A DNA stretch of 64,000 nt from Hyphomicrobium sp. Its GTDB lineage: Bacteria > Pseudomonadota > Alphaproteobacteria > Rhizobiales > Hyphomicrobiaceae. Shown in pieces: positions 35,183 to 45,200 of the stretch (its first letter is position 1; every line of letters begins with the position of its first letter). The position numbers and the translations under genes are program-made. Location of the stretch: contig JALHOF010000008.1 of NCBI GenBank assembly GCA_022843145.1, positions 145,735-209,734 of the forward strand, read 5' to 3'. The notes beneath the pieces are model-generated. The model was not told the DNA's origin and did not search any database. It worked only from the letters and a program-made list of their open reading frames with translations.

Positions 35183-36544
35183 TTGTCCGACAACGAGAAC
35201 AACCGCTTCTCGGCCCGTGCCGCCCGCTACATGAAGGTCGGCACGAACGTCGGATCTGTTGCGGCGAAAGTGGCTGGCCAGCGCCTGTTCGGTCTCGAAA
35301 GCGACAACGCCCGCAACGCCGCCGCGCTCGCCGCGGCACTCGGCGGTCTCAAGGGGCCGATGATGAAGGTCGCGCAGTTGCTTTCGACGATCCCCGAGGC
35401 GCTGCCCAAGGAATACGCCCGCGAGCTGTCTCAATTGCAAAGTCAGGCTCCGGCAATGGGGCCGGCGTTCGTCAAGCGCCGCATGATCGCCGAGCTCGGC
35501 CCCGATTGGCAGAGCCGGTTTGCGAGCTTCGAGCCGCAGGCCGCGGCTTCGGCGTCCCTCGGGCAGGTCCACCGCGCCACCGCCCATGACGGCCGCCGGC
35601 TGGCCTGCAAGCTCCAGTATCCCGACATGCAGTCCGCGGTCGAGGCCGACCTCAGCCAGCTCAAGGTCGTCTTCGGCATCCACGCGCGCATGGATCCCGG
35701 CGTCGACACGACCGAGATGCTGACCGAGATCGCGGCGCGGTTGCGCGAGGAACTGGATTACGACCTCGAAGCCCGCCACACGCGGCTTTATGGCGCGATT
35801 TTCGAGGCCGATGCCCTTGTCCGCGTTCCTGGCGTGATACCGGAACTCTCGACCAAGCGGCTGCTCACACTGACTTGGCTCGATGGCAAGAAGCTGCTCG
35901 ACTACAAGCCCGCACCGCTCGAGGACCGCAACGATATCGCCCGCGCCATGTTCCGAGCCTGGTGGTACCCGTTCAGCCACTTCGGCGTCATTCACGGCGA
36001 TCCGCACCTCGGCAACTACACGGTTTTCGAAGAGGGTGGCAAGGCGGCCGGCATCAACCTGCTCGACTACGGCTGCATCCGCACCTTCCCGGTCAAATTC
36101 GTGCAGGGCGTCGTCGACCTCTATAACGGGTTGCTCACGAACAACCGCGATCTTGTGGTCCACGCCTACCAGAGCTGGGGTTTCAAGGGCCTCACGTCGG
36201 AGTTGATCGACGCCATGAGCATCTGGGCCAAGTTCATCTACGGCCCGTTGCTCGACGACCGCGTCCGCACCGTTGCCGACGCCACCCCACCCGGCGAATA
36301 CGGGCGCGCGGAAGCCTTCGCCGTGCACAAGATCCTGCGCGAAAAAGGCCCCGTCACGGTCCCCCGCGAATTCGTCTTCATGGACCGTGCCGCTATCGGC
36401 CTCGGCGGAGTTTTCCTCCACCTCGACGCACGGCTCAATTGGCACAATCTTTTCAACGAGACGATCGAAGGCTTCCAGCTCGACGAGGTCGCCAAGCGCC
36501 AGCAGATCGCCTTTGATCGCGCGGGTGTGCCGCTCCCCACCTGA
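35183..36544 (+). CDS. ABC1/UbiB-family atypical kinase
   Basis: A 453-residue protein of the ADCK/UbiB family, linked to ubiquinone and other lipid-related functions. The family KxGQ motif appears as MMKVAQLLST, the alanine-rich nucleotide loop as AAASASLGQVHRAT, and the catalytic loop as HGDPHLGNYTV with metal-binding LLDYG. The start is uncertain: TTG 35183 (MSDNENNRF) has AAAGGA seven bases upstream, whereas ATG 35147 has no visible site. There is no C-terminal membrane pair like that of E. coli UbiB, so this is a paralogue rather than UbiB itself. Confidence 0.9.
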   Translation: MSDNENNRFSARAARYMKVGTNVGSVAAKVAGQRLFGLESDNARNAAALAAALGGLKGPMMKVAQLLSTIPEALPKEYARELSQLQSQAPAMGPAFVKRRMIAELGPDWQSRFASFEPQAAASASLGQVHRATAHDGRRLACKLQYPDMQSAVEADLSQLKVVFGIHARMDPGVDTTEMLTEIAARLREELDYDLEARHTRLYGAIFEADALVRVPGVIPELSTKRLLTLTWLDGKKLLDYKPAPLEDRNDIARAMFRAWWYPFSHFGVIHGDPHLGNYTVFEEGGKAAGINLLDYGCIRTFPVKFVQGVVDLYNGLLTNNRDLVVHAYQSWGFKGLTSELIDAMSIWAKFIYGPLLDDRVRTVADATPPGEYGRAEAFAVHKILREKGPVTVPREFVFMDRAAIGLGGVFLHLDARLNWHNLFNETIEGFQLDEVAKRQQIAFDRAGVPLPT

Positions 36545-36692
36545 CCTGCACGCATCCGGACCGGCTCTGCGTCAAAAAGGCCGCTTTGGCGAGGCTTTGC
36601 GCCACAGTGCATTCGCCTTGAACACCCGCACGCCTTGAGCTACGAACATGCTCCAGTATTGTGAAAATATCACACACGGAGGGGCAAGGCTC

Positions 36693-36839
36693 ATGAGCAT
36701 CGACACGTCGAAGGGTCACAAGGCCATGGACTATCCGGAGCACGTCCGGACCTACAGCGGCTTCATCCAGCTGACCAAGATTACGATCATATCACTCGTC
36801 ATCTTGCTCTCCGGCATGGCTTATTTCCTCGTCCACTGA
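36693..36839 (+). CDS. aa3-type cytochrome c oxidase subunit IV (small)
   Basis: A 48-residue single-helix protein: MDYPEHVRTYSGFIQLTK is followed by one membrane helix (TIISLVILLSGMAYFLV). This matches the PF07835 family of small alphaproteobacterial aa3 oxidase subunits. GGAGGGG lies upstream of ATG 36693; an earlier ATG (36648) is less likely. Its place just before pntAA is commonly seen in Rhizobiales. Confidence 0.85.
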   Translation: MSIDTSKGHKAMDYPEHVRTYSGFIQLTKITIISLVILLSGMAYFLVH

Positions 36840-37073
36840 TCGAACGGCCGGCGGCGGGGCCCACGCATCTTTTCGGATCGAAGCGGATCCGCTGCGCGAA
36901 ACCACCTACTCCGCGACATCAGGCGCGAGGCTTGCTCGGCTTGGTCCGTCCTCATCGTCGGCTCGATTTAATCGCTTCGTTTGAACGGTCGTGGCGCGCC
37001 CTCGCGGGCCACGCGTCTTGCGACTTCGTCATCCCACACGTGCAACGCACGGCTCAGGCAAACGGAAGTAACC

Positions 37074-38213
37074 ATGGTCACCATCGCGGTCACCGCCGAA
37101 GCAGCAGACGAGCCTCGCGTCGCGGTCTCCCCCGAAACCGTCAAGAAACTGGCAGCACTCGGCGCCACGGTTCGCGTGCAGACGGGCGCGGGCCTCAGAT
37201 CGCGCTACTCTGACGAGGCGCTGAAGGCGGCCGGCGCGGAGATCGTGGCCAGCGCCTCGGATGCGGTCGCGGGCGCCGACATTCTGCTCAAGGTGCGCCG
37301 CCCGTCGGCCGACGAGATCAAGGGCTTGAAGCCGGGCGGCATGGCCATCGCCATGATCGACCCCTACGGCGACCGCGCCGGGCTCGAGCAGCTCGCGCAG
37401 AGCAAAGCCTCGATTTTCTCGATGGAATTCATGCCTCGCATCACCCGCGCCCAGTCAATGGACGTGCTGTCGTCACAGGCCAACCTCGCGGGCTACAAGG
37501 CCGTCGTCGACGCCGCTTCGATGTTCGATCAGGCGATGCCGATGATGATGACCGCCGCTGGTACGGTCCCCGCCGCCAAGGTGTTCATCATGGGCGTCGG
37601 CGTCGCCGGTCTGCAGGCCATCGCAACCGCTCGGCGCATGGGCGCCATCGTAACCGCTACCGACGTGCGGCCCGCCACCAAGGAGCAGGTTGCATCCCTC
37701 GGCGCCAAGTTCATCGCGGTTGAGGACGACGAGTTCAAGCAGGCGCAGACCGCCGCCGGGTATGCGAAGCCGATGTCGCCCGAATACCAGAAGAAGCAGG
37801 CAGAACTGGTCGCCAGCCACATCAAGACCCAAGACATCGTCATCACCACCGCGCTGATCCCGGGCCGTCCGGCGCCGCGACTGATCACCGCCGCGATGGT
37901 CGACGCCATGAAGCCCGGCGCGGTCATCGTCGATCTCGCCGCCGAGCGTGGCGGCAACTGCGAGCTGACCCAGCCAGGCAAGGTCGTCGACGTCAAGGGC
38001 GTCCGCATTTCCGGCCCGATCAACCTCGCCGGCACCGTCCCCGTCAACGCATCTGGCCTCTATGCCAAGAACCTGCTCACCTTCCTCGATACGATGTTCG
38101 ACAAGAAGGAAAAGGTTTTGAAGATCAACTGGGACGACGAGATCATCAAAGGCACACTGGTCGCCAAGGATGGTGCGCTGGTCCACCCAAGCCTCGTCGA
38201 AAAGCCCGCCTGA
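37074..38213 (+). CDS. pntAA: NAD(P) transhydrogenase subunit alpha, part 1
   Basis: A 379-residue soluble NAD(H)-binding domain I of the proton-translocating transhydrogenase. It has the alanine dehydrogenase/PntA fold with [40 protein letters not shown] (Rossmann) and [17 protein letters not shown]. Here the alpha subunit is split, as in Rhodospirillum rubrum, with the membrane part encoded by the next gene. ATG 37074 is preceded by GGAAG. The enzyme makes NADPH from NADH using the proton gradient. Confidence 0.97.
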   Translation: MVTIAVTAEAADEPRVAVSPETVKKLAALGATVRVQTGAGLRSRYSDEALKAAGAEIVASASDAVAGADILLKVRRPSADEIKGLKPGGMAIAMIDPYGDRAGLEQLAQSKASIFSMEFMPRITRAQSMDVLSSQANLAGYKAVVDAASMFDQAMPMMMTAAGTVPAAKVFIMGVGVAGLQAIATARRMGAIVTATDVRPATKEQVASLGAKFIAVEDDEFKQAQTAAGYAKPMSPEYQKKQAELVASHIKTQDIVITTALIPGRPAPRLITAAMVDAMKPGAVIVDLAAERGGNCELTQPGKVVDVKGVRISGPINLAGTVPVNASGLYAKNLLTFLDTMFDKKEKVLKINWDDEIIKGTLVAKDGALVHPSLVEKPA

Positions 38214-38257
38214 TTAGCCGATCCACACTGATCGTCCGTTCTGATCAAGGACCTCAC

Positions 38258-38680
38258 ATGACGAACTTGCGCTCGATCTGGCTCCAAAGCCGCAAGGCCG
38301 CCCTCCTCGCAATTCTGCTCACGGGCATTCTGGCCGCCGTTCCTGGTGCCGCATACGCCGCCAGCCCAACCGACACGGTCGACCCGTTCGTCTACCGGCT
38401 GATGGTGTTCGCGATGGCGATCTTCGTCGGCTACTACGTCGTCTGGAGCGTCACGCCCGCCCTGCACACGCCCTTGATGAGCGTCACAAATGCGATCTCC
38501 TCGGTGATCGTCGTCGGCGCGCTGCTCGCCGTCGGCGTTTCGCTTGCATCATCGGGCAGCATCCTTGCCAAGTTCTTCGGCTTCCTCGCGCTGGTGATGG
38601 CCTCGATCAACATCTTCGGCGGCTTCCTCGTCACCGCGCGCATGCTCGCCATGTACAAGAAAAAAGACGGAAAGAAGTGA
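38258..38680 (+). CDS. pntAB: NAD(P) transhydrogenase subunit alpha, part 2 (membrane)
   Basis: A 140-residue membrane protein. An N-terminal hydrophobic segment (about 15-34), which may be a cleaved signal (AAYAAS), precedes three helices typical of PntAB ([57 protein letters not shown]). It forms part of the proton channel with PntB. It is 44 bases after pntAA, and its stop overlaps the next start (GTGA). Confidence 0.95.
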   Translation: MTNLRSIWLQSRKAALLAILLTGILAAVPGAAYAASPTDTVDPFVYRLMVFAMAIFVGYYVVWSVTPALHTPLMSVTNAISSVIVVGALLAVGVSLASSGSILAKFFGFLALVMASINIFGGFLVTARMLAMYKKKDGKK

Positions 38681-38964
38681 TCGATGCCGACTGGCGCGCA
38701 CTGGTCCTGGACTTCGTCGAGCGGCGCTGCAGCGAAGCGGCGTTTAACGACCTGTTCCTCGACGCCTGGCGCGCCGCACGGGATTGCGGCAAGCCCATCC
38801 CTAAGCCCGTCGATGATCTCTTCTACGTCGTCGAAGCCTATTGTCCGGACCCTGCACTCCGAAATCCGCAAAGCCCTTACGAAGCCGATGACGCCGCGCT
38901 TCGCCAATCCGCCGTCGAGGCCCTCGCGCGCCTCTCGAGCCCGCTGCCGCCATTAGGAACCTGA
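38677..38964 (+). CDS. Colicin-immunity-like small protein inside the pnt operon
   Basis: A 95-residue acidic helical protein starting at GTG 38677, which overlaps the pntAB stop (GTGA), and ending 1 base before pntB. The pattern [20 protein letters not shown] ... [14 protein letters not shown] ... [13 protein letters not shown] resembles the self-protective colicin-like immunity family (PF09204), which inhibits certain tRNA nucleases. A nuclease partner is not present nearby, so an immunity role is doubtful and it may simply share the four-helix fold. Tight coupling on both sides suggests co-expression with the transhydrogenase. Confidence 0.75.
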   Translation: MIDADWRALVLDFVERRCSEAAFNDLFLDAWRAARDCGKPIPKPVDDLFYVVEAYCPDPALRNPQSPYEADDAALRQSAVEALARLSSPLPPLGT

Positions 38965-38965
38965 C

Positions 38966-40378
38966 ATGAACGCCAATCTCGCCGCCGTCCTCTATCTCGT
39001 CTCAGGTATCCTGTTCATCCTCGCGTTGCGCGGGTTGTCGAGCCCGGCCACTTCGCGGCAGGGCAACACCTACGGCATGATCGGCATGACGATCGCCATC
39101 CTGACCACCCTCGGGCTGCTCGGCTCGCCGGACAGCGTCCTGACCTGGATCCTGATCATCGCCGGCATCGGCGTCGGCGGCGCCATCGGCGCCTACACCG
39201 CCAAGAACATTCCGATGACCATGATGCCGGAGCTGGTCGCGGCATTTCACTCCCTCGTCGGCCTCGCGGCCGTGTTCGTCGCCGCCGGTGCTCTCTATGC
39301 GCCCGACGCGTTCGGCATCGGCTCACCCGGCAACATCAAGACCGCCAGCCTCGTCGAGATGGCGATCGGCGTCGCCATCGGCGCCATCACCTTCACCGGC
39401 TCGGTCATCGCCTTCGCCAAGCTCTCCGGTCGCATGTCCGGCAAGCCGATCATCCTGCCGATGCGGCACGTCATCAACGCCGGCTTCGGCCTGCTGATCA
39501 TCTACCTGATCTATCAGCTCAGCATCTCCGGCGGCAGCACGTGGATGTTCTGGGCGATCACCATCCTGTCGCTGATCTTCGGCATTCTCATCATCATCCC
39601 CATCGGCGGCGCCGACATGCCGGTCGTGGTGTCGATGCTGAACTCGTACTCGGGCTGGGCCGCCGCCGGCATCGGCTTCACACTAGGCAATATCGCGCTC
39701 ATCATCACCGGAGCACTCGTCGGCTCGTCGGGCGCGATCCTCAGCTACATCATGTGCAAGGGCATGAACCGCAACTTCCTGTCGGTCATCGCCGGTGGCT
39801 TCGGCGGCGAGACCGCTGGCCCGGCGGCAGCGGGCGGCGAGCAGAAGCCGGTCAAGCTCGGCTCGGCCGAGGACGCCTCCTACGTGCTCAAGAACGCGTC
39901 GAAGGTCATCATCGTCCCCGGCTACGGCATGGCCGTCGCCCAGGCCCAGCATGCCCTGCGTGAAATGGCGGACAATCTCAAGAAGGCCGGCGTCGAGGTG
40001 AAGTACGCGATCCATCCGGTGGCAGGACGCATGCCCGGCCACATGAACGTGCTGCTCGCCGAAGCCAACGTCCCCTATGACGAGGTGTTCGAGCTCGAGG
40101 ACATCAACTCCGACTTCTCACAGGCCGACGCCGTCTACGTCATCGGCGCCAACGACGTCGTCAACCCGGCCGCTGAAGACGACAAGACCTCGCCGATTTA
40201 CGGCATGCCCGTGTTGCAGGTGTGGAAGGCCGGAACGGTGTTCTTCAACAAGCGCTCGCTCGCGTCCGGATATGCCGGCATCGACAATCCGGTCTTCTAC
40301 CGCGACAATACCGTCATGGTGCTCGGCGACGCCAAGAAGATGACCGAGGAAATCGCCAAGGCGCTGGCGCATTCTTGA
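38966..40378 (+). CDS. pntB: NAD(P) transhydrogenase subunit beta
   Basis: A 470-residue subunit with about nine membrane helices (domain II, residues 1-265) and the NADP(H)-binding domain III (about 290-470). Domain III has VIIVPGYGMAVAQAQHAL, HPVAGRMPGHMNVLLAEA, YVIGANDVVNPAA and SLASGYAGIDNP. Length and motifs are fully normal. Completes the pntAA-pntAB-pntB set. Confidence 0.97.
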   Translation: MNANLAAVLYLVSGILFILALRGLSSPATSRQGNTYGMIGMTIAILTTLGLLGSPDSVLTWILIIAGIGVGGAIGAYTAKNIPMTMMPELVAAFHSLVGLAAVFVAAGALYAPDAFGIGSPGNIKTASLVEMAIGVAIGAITFTGSVIAFAKLSGRMSGKPIILPMRHVINAGFGLLIIYLIYQLSISGGSTWMFWAITILSLIFGILIIIPIGGADMPVVVSMLNSYSGWAAAGIGFTLGNIALIITGALVGSSGAILSYIMCKGMNRNFLSVIAGGFGGETAGPAAAGGEQKPVKLGSAEDASYVLKNASKVIIVPGYGMAVAQAQHALREMADNLKKAGVEVKYAIHPVAGRMPGHMNVLLAEANVPYDEVFELEDINSDFSQADAVYVIGANDVVNPAAEDDKTSPIYGMPVLQVWKAGTVFFNKRSLASGYAGIDNPVFYRDNTVMVLGDAKKMTEEIAKALAHS

Positions 40379-40646
40379 GTTGCGCCAGCCGACACGCGTT
40401 CCGCGAGCCGGCCGGCAGGCGCGGATTGCGGCGCATGCTTCTCGACGACGCACGGGCTCGCGGAAACTCGGGCTCGTTGCGCGTTAGGCCCGCTCACCGC
40501 GTCGATCCAACTCATCGCGAAATCGTGATCGGCGGCTGAACCGAGTTCGCCCTCCCCGCGTTCCATTCGTCAGTTAGTCTCAGAGTTTCGTTGCTGTTAT
40601 GGCAGCGACCCGTAACTGAGACGCTGCCGAGACAGGAGCGAGAGCA

Positions 40647-41222
40647 TTGCGGCCAGCACGCGCATCACTCACGTCCGTCATAGGCTTGGCCTTCGCCGCC
40701 GCCTGCGCGTCGGTCAGCGCCCTCGCTCAAGAGCCGCGCGGCGAAACCTGGCGCGGTCGCGAGATCATCAAGGAGATCGGCGGAACGGTCGTCAGTTGCC
40801 GCGATAGTTATGGTTTGAACGTGCACGCCGTCCTCGTGTCCGACCTCGGCGACGTCGGACGTGCGCGCAACCTTTACAAGACGCCGGTCATCATGATGGA
40901 CCCGAGCCACCTGATTCGGCTGCCTGGAAAGCTGCAGCTCTTCTTCTTCGGCCACGAATGCGCGCACCACGTTCTCGGGCACACCTACGTGCTGCGTCCA
41001 GGCGTGGAGACCGAGGCTGACTGCTGGGCCGCAAAAGATGGCCGCGATCGCGGGCTGTTCACGCGCGACGACGTGCAGAGCTGGGCTCCGTGGTTCGCCC
41101 AAAGCCGAGGGTCCACTGTCTCGGGCCACCTGCCCGGACCCGAGCGCGCGCGATTTATCCTCCAGTGCTTCGACGACAGCACCGACACCGCCGCATCGAC
41201 GACGGTGACGCAGCAACGCTGA
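40647..41222 (+). CDS. Secreted HEXXH putative metallopeptidase (191 aa)
   Basis: A signal peptide (about 1-28, ending SALAQE) precedes a single domain with the zinc motif GHECAHHVLGH (HEXXH) near residue 101 and an ETEADCWAAK stretch 15-20 residues later, where the glutamate can be the third zinc ligand as in gluzincins (M48-like). Four cysteines are present. I chose TTG 40647 because AGGAG is 10 bases upstream and the signal peptide starts there; no in-frame ATG gives a signal peptide. Substrate unknown. It converges with the next gene with 2 bases between stops. Confidence 0.75.
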   Translation: MRPARASLTSVIGLAFAAACASVSALAQEPRGETWRGREIIKEIGGTVVSCRDSYGLNVHAVLVSDLGDVGRARNLYKTPVIMMDPSHLIRLPGKLQLFFFGHECAHHVLGHTYVLRPGVETEADCWAAKDGRDRGLFTRDDVQSWAPWFAQSRGSTVSGHLPGPERARFILQCFDDSTDTAASTTVTQQR

Positions 41223-41224
41223 GG

Positions 41225-42049
41225 CTACCCGCTTTTCGCCGCCGCCGACCGCTTAACCGTGCAGTTGTCCATTGGCAGCGCCGTCGTCGCCCAGCCGTCC
41301 TTGGCAATGGTCACCACATACCGTCGGCAGCCCTCGTCGGCGCCCGGGACGAAATGCACCTGGAACTGCGCAACACCCGCTTTCGTCTTGAGCGGCCAGT
41401 ACAGCACGTCGTCGTCGGGCGTGTCGGCCAGCGCCTTGCGGATCGCGACGCCTGCGTTGCGATAATCGGCATCCGACAGTCGCGCCAGAAGTACGCGCGA
41501 GACGTCCGGATGGAGCCCCGCCGCGATCGCACGTGCTGCACCCGGATCATCGATTGCGCGTTGAGCGGATGGAGCCACCGTCTCCACCGCCGCGACCTCC
41601 GGTGGCGATTCGACCATCTTCTCGACCGGCTCGGCCACCACCTGCGCGTCGGCGGCGGGCATGTCGCGCGCCTCCTGCCTCGTCGGCATGGCCAATGTCG
41701 TGCCCGGAACGCCCGTCGGCACCTGATCAAGACGGACGGCTTGCGGGTCCGCCGCGCCTCTCGAATGCGCCATCACGGCGGCCGATACGCGCTCGACGAG
41801 AGGCGCGGCGATAGTGCTCGCTTCCGACCACCAGCGCGGCCAGCGCGTCGGATCGTCGACATGCAGTGCCGACGCACTCGCCGTGCCGAACAACACAATC
41901 GCCCACCTCAGCCACTTGCCGATCGGCCGTTTGCGCGGCGGGCCGATGCGGTCCGTCGGCGCGACATCGAGCGCGGCGAGAAACTCGCTCGCGAAACGAT
42001 CCGAATCTGTGGAATGGGTCCCATATGGGTAGTGCGCGGAATAAGCCAT
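41225..42049 (-). CDS. Membrane-anchored protein of unknown function (274 aa)
   Basis: About 45 N-terminal residues are polar, then one hydrophobic helix (WLRWAIVLFGTASASAL, about 46-62) and a Pro/Ala/Val-rich linker (100-165). The C-terminal about 95 residues form a compact domain (LARLSDADYRNAGVAIRKAL ... VAQFQVHFVPGADEGCRRYV) with two cysteines (DEGCRR, MDNCTV). By the positive-inside rule the C-terminal domain is likely periplasmic. GAGAGGGAAC precedes the ATG. No family recognised. Confidence 0.75.
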   Translation of the reverse strand: MAYSAHYPYGTHSTDSDRFASEFLAALDVAPTDRIGPPRKRPIGKWLRWAIVLFGTASASALHVDDPTRWPRWWSEASTIAAPLVERVSAAVMAHSRGAADPQAVRLDQVPTGVPGTTLAMPTRQEARDMPAADAQVVAEPVEKMVESPPEVAAVETVAPSAQRAIDDPGAARAIAAGLHPDVSRVLLARLSDADYRNAGVAIRKALADTPDDDVLYWPLKTKAGVAQFQVHFVPGADEGCRRYVVTIAKDGWATTALPMDNCTVKRSAAAKSG

Positions 42050-42141
42050 GTTCCCTCTCTGGTACGCTCGACTTCGACAAGGGATTCCGCAGCCTCCAAA
42101 GGCCGGAACTTCCAGGCAAAATCAAGGCGATGCCGATGAGA

Positions 42142-42191
42142 GCCGGACTCCGCTCCAGGGCCCCGCGCGGGACCCTGGAGCGGAGTCCGGC
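42142..42191. repeat. 50-bp near-perfect palindrome (giant hairpin, possible terminator)
   Basis: Arms 42142-42166 and 42167-42191 pair at 24 of 25 positions, with no loop. The outer 19 bp are GCCGGACTCCGCTCCAGGG and its exact complement. It lies 13 bases after the stop of the acyltransferase fusion gene (minus strand) and 92 bases before the start of the next minus-strand gene. Neither flank has a T-run, so termination by RNA structure alone is uncertain. Confidence 0.85.
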
Positions 42192-42204
42192 CGAGAACAA
42201 GCCG

Positions 42205-45200
42205 TCACGCCGCCGCTTGCTTGGCGCCGAGCTTGTCCTTGGCCAGTGCTTGTGCCGCGACATAGTCGGGCTTGCCCGAGCCGAGCAGCGGGATCGCGGG
42301 CACCACGAGAATCTCCGCCGGCACCGCCAGCTCGCTCGCGCCCTTCGCCTTGGCGTGCGCCAGGAAGTCCGCCCGCGTCGCCTTGGCATCGGGCGTCAGC
42401 AGCACCAGCCGCTCGCCCTTCCGCGCATCCGGCATCGAGACAACCACCGTCACATGCTGCGGCCAGAGTTCCGCCGCCATCGCCTCCACCGCCGAGAGCG
42501 ACACCATCTCGCCGCCGAACTTAGCGAACCGTTTGGCGCGGCCCTTGATGCGGATGAAGCCTTGCGCGTCGATGGTCACGATGTCGCCGGTGTCGTGCCA
42601 GCCGTCGACCGGGGGCTCGAGCACGCCAGGGTTCTCCGCGCGCAGGTAGCCGAGCATCACATTCGGGCCGCGCACGAACAATCGCCCGCCCTCCTCGATA
42701 CCAGGGACCGGTTCGAGACGCGCGTCCATCAGCGGCGCGAGGCGGCCGACCGTTCCGGACTTATTGGCCAAAGGCGTGTTGATCGCGAGGACGGGCGCGG
42801 TCTCGGTGACGCCGTAGCCCTCGAGGATGCGCACGCCGAACTTCTCCATGTAGAGCTGACGCGTGCGTTCCTTGACCGCTTCCGCGCCGGCCAGGATCAG
42901 CCGCACACGGCCGAAGTCGTACGGATGCGCCGAGCGCGCATAGCCGTTGAGGAACGTGTCGGTGCCGAACAGGATCGTACTGTTCGACTGGTAGACGAGC
43001 TCCGGCACGATTCGATAGTGCAGCGGCGTCGGATAGAGGTAGACCGGCACGCCGCGAATGAGCGGCATGATGAGGCCCGCCGTCAGCCCGAAGCTGTGGA
43101 ACACCGGCAGCACGTTGAACACCTTGTCCTGGCCGTTGACCGCGACGCGGTGCAGCGACTGCATGGCGTTGGCGAGGATATTCTTGTGCGACAGCACCAC
43201 GCCCTTCGGCGTGCCTTCGCTGCCTGACGTGAACAGGATCGCCGCCGGATCGTTCGACTTGCGCACGACTTGCGGGCGTCCGCCCTGCGCGAGACCGCGC
43301 AACTTGTCGACAAGCCCGATCTGCGCCTTGACGTCCTCGAGGTAGACGATGCGGGCGGCCTGGCCGAGTTTCGCCACCACGTCGCCGAGGCGCGCCCTTT
43401 CCACGAACGCCTTCGACGTCAAGATCACCTCGACCTTCGCCGCGCGGCACGCCGAGGTCATGTTGGCGGCGCCCGCCGTGAAGTTCAGCATCGCCGGCAC
43501 GCGACCGATCGACTGCAGGGCGAAGAACGTCACCGCCACGCCGGCAGAGTTCGGCAGCAGCACGCCGACATTGGCGCCTTCCGGCGCGACCTTGGCAAGT
43601 TTCGATCCCAGAACCTGCGCCGCCGTGATCATCTTCTTGTACGACAGCTTGGTGCCAAGCGGGTCCTCGACGGCCGGCCGGCCGGTATCGAACTTCTCGC
43701 GGGCATCCACCAGCGCCTCGAACAGCGTGCGCTCGAGGTTGGCGGTCAGCACCGCGCTGTCGACCATGATGTCCTGCAGCTTTGCACCCGCGGCCTGTCG
43801 GCGTGCGCGGCCCTTGAGAGCGGGATCGATGTCGAGCTTGACCGGCGGCAAGATGGTGATCGTCGTCTTGGGGAACCACACCTTGCGCGTCTGATAGCGG
43901 TTGAGATAGCCGAACGGCGAGCGCTCGGGTCCATCGATGCGTACCGGCACCACGACCGCGCCGGCCTTGTCGGCGATCATCGCGGTGCCGTCGTAGACCT
44001 TCATCAGACCGCCGGTGACCGTCAGTCGGCCTTCGGGGAAAATCACCAGCGTCTCGCCGCCCTTGACCGCATTGATCAGGTTGCGTGTGCCGAGCGGCTT
44101 CGTCGGATCGATCGCTTCGGCCGTTACGAGTTTCAGGAACGGCTTGACCCACCACGTATTGGCCATCCCGGTATCGATGGCGAAGGCCGCATGCGACGGC
44201 AGGATCGCGTGCATCATCGACGCGTCGAGCAGCGACACGTGGTTCGGCGCGATGATGGCCCGCTCGCCTTCCTTGGGCAGGTTCTCGCGGCCTTTGACCT
44301 CGAGCCCCATGAAGGTGCGATAGATGAATGCTGCGAGGTCCTGCACGCCGGCGCGGCCCCAGGCGCGTAGAACGAGCACGAAGGCCGCGAGATTGAGCAC
44401 GCCGAGCATGAGGAAAAGCGTACCGAGGCCGAAGCCCTGCGACTGCAGTCCCGCGACGACGAGGCTCGCCACCGTCATGAACGCTGCCGACAGCACGTTA
44501 CAGGCCGCGATGACGCGCGCCTTGCGATCCTTGGGCGCCCAGATCTGCACCGCGGCAAACGCCGGCACGATGTAGAGCCCGCCGGCGATGGCAAGGCCGG
44601 CGAGATCAGCGAGGATACGCAAGCCCGAGATCGAGCCGAGGAAACCCGTCACCGTCAGCGGCGCGGCGGAGGCGACGAGGCCCGACGAGACCCACGCGAG
44701 ATCGAACGAAAAGAGCCCCATAAGAAGCGCACCGACAGGCACCAGAGCCATGTTCGGACGCGTCTTGCTGGCGCGCGCTGCCAATGTCGAGCCCCAGGCG
44801 ATGCCGAGCGTGAACACCAGTAGACAGACGGTGATGACGTTCTCTGACCCGCCGACGTAGTCCTTGACCAGCGTCGGCAGCAGCGACAGCGCGACCGCCC
44901 CGACCAGCCAGAACCACGCCTGGATCATGCCGCCGGTCCAAAGCCGCGCGTCAGACTTGATGTCGCGGAGAAGCGCGACTGTCGACGTCCACGGGTTGCG
45001 GTCGATGACGAGATCGGGAGCCGCCTCTCCCGTCGCCGGGATCTGCGTGGCCGCGAGCCAGCACAGCGCCGACATCACGACGACGCCGATGGCGAGCGGC
45101 CAAGTCATGCCGTCCTGCGCGGCGACAATGCCGCCCGCGACGGTGCCGAGCAGGATGGCGATGAAGGTTGCGCCTTCGACAAGCGCGTTGCCCGCCGGCA

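Noticed and set aside
34574..36445. 623-codon open frame on the minus strand across the ABC1 kinase gene
   Set aside because: It spans the divergent promoter region and overlaps two well-supported genes; the composition is typical of an antisense shadow.
41866..43227. 453-codon frame opposite the acyltransferase fusion gene, crossing the 50-bp palindrome
   Set aside because: Arg/His-rich shadow sequence with no family pattern.
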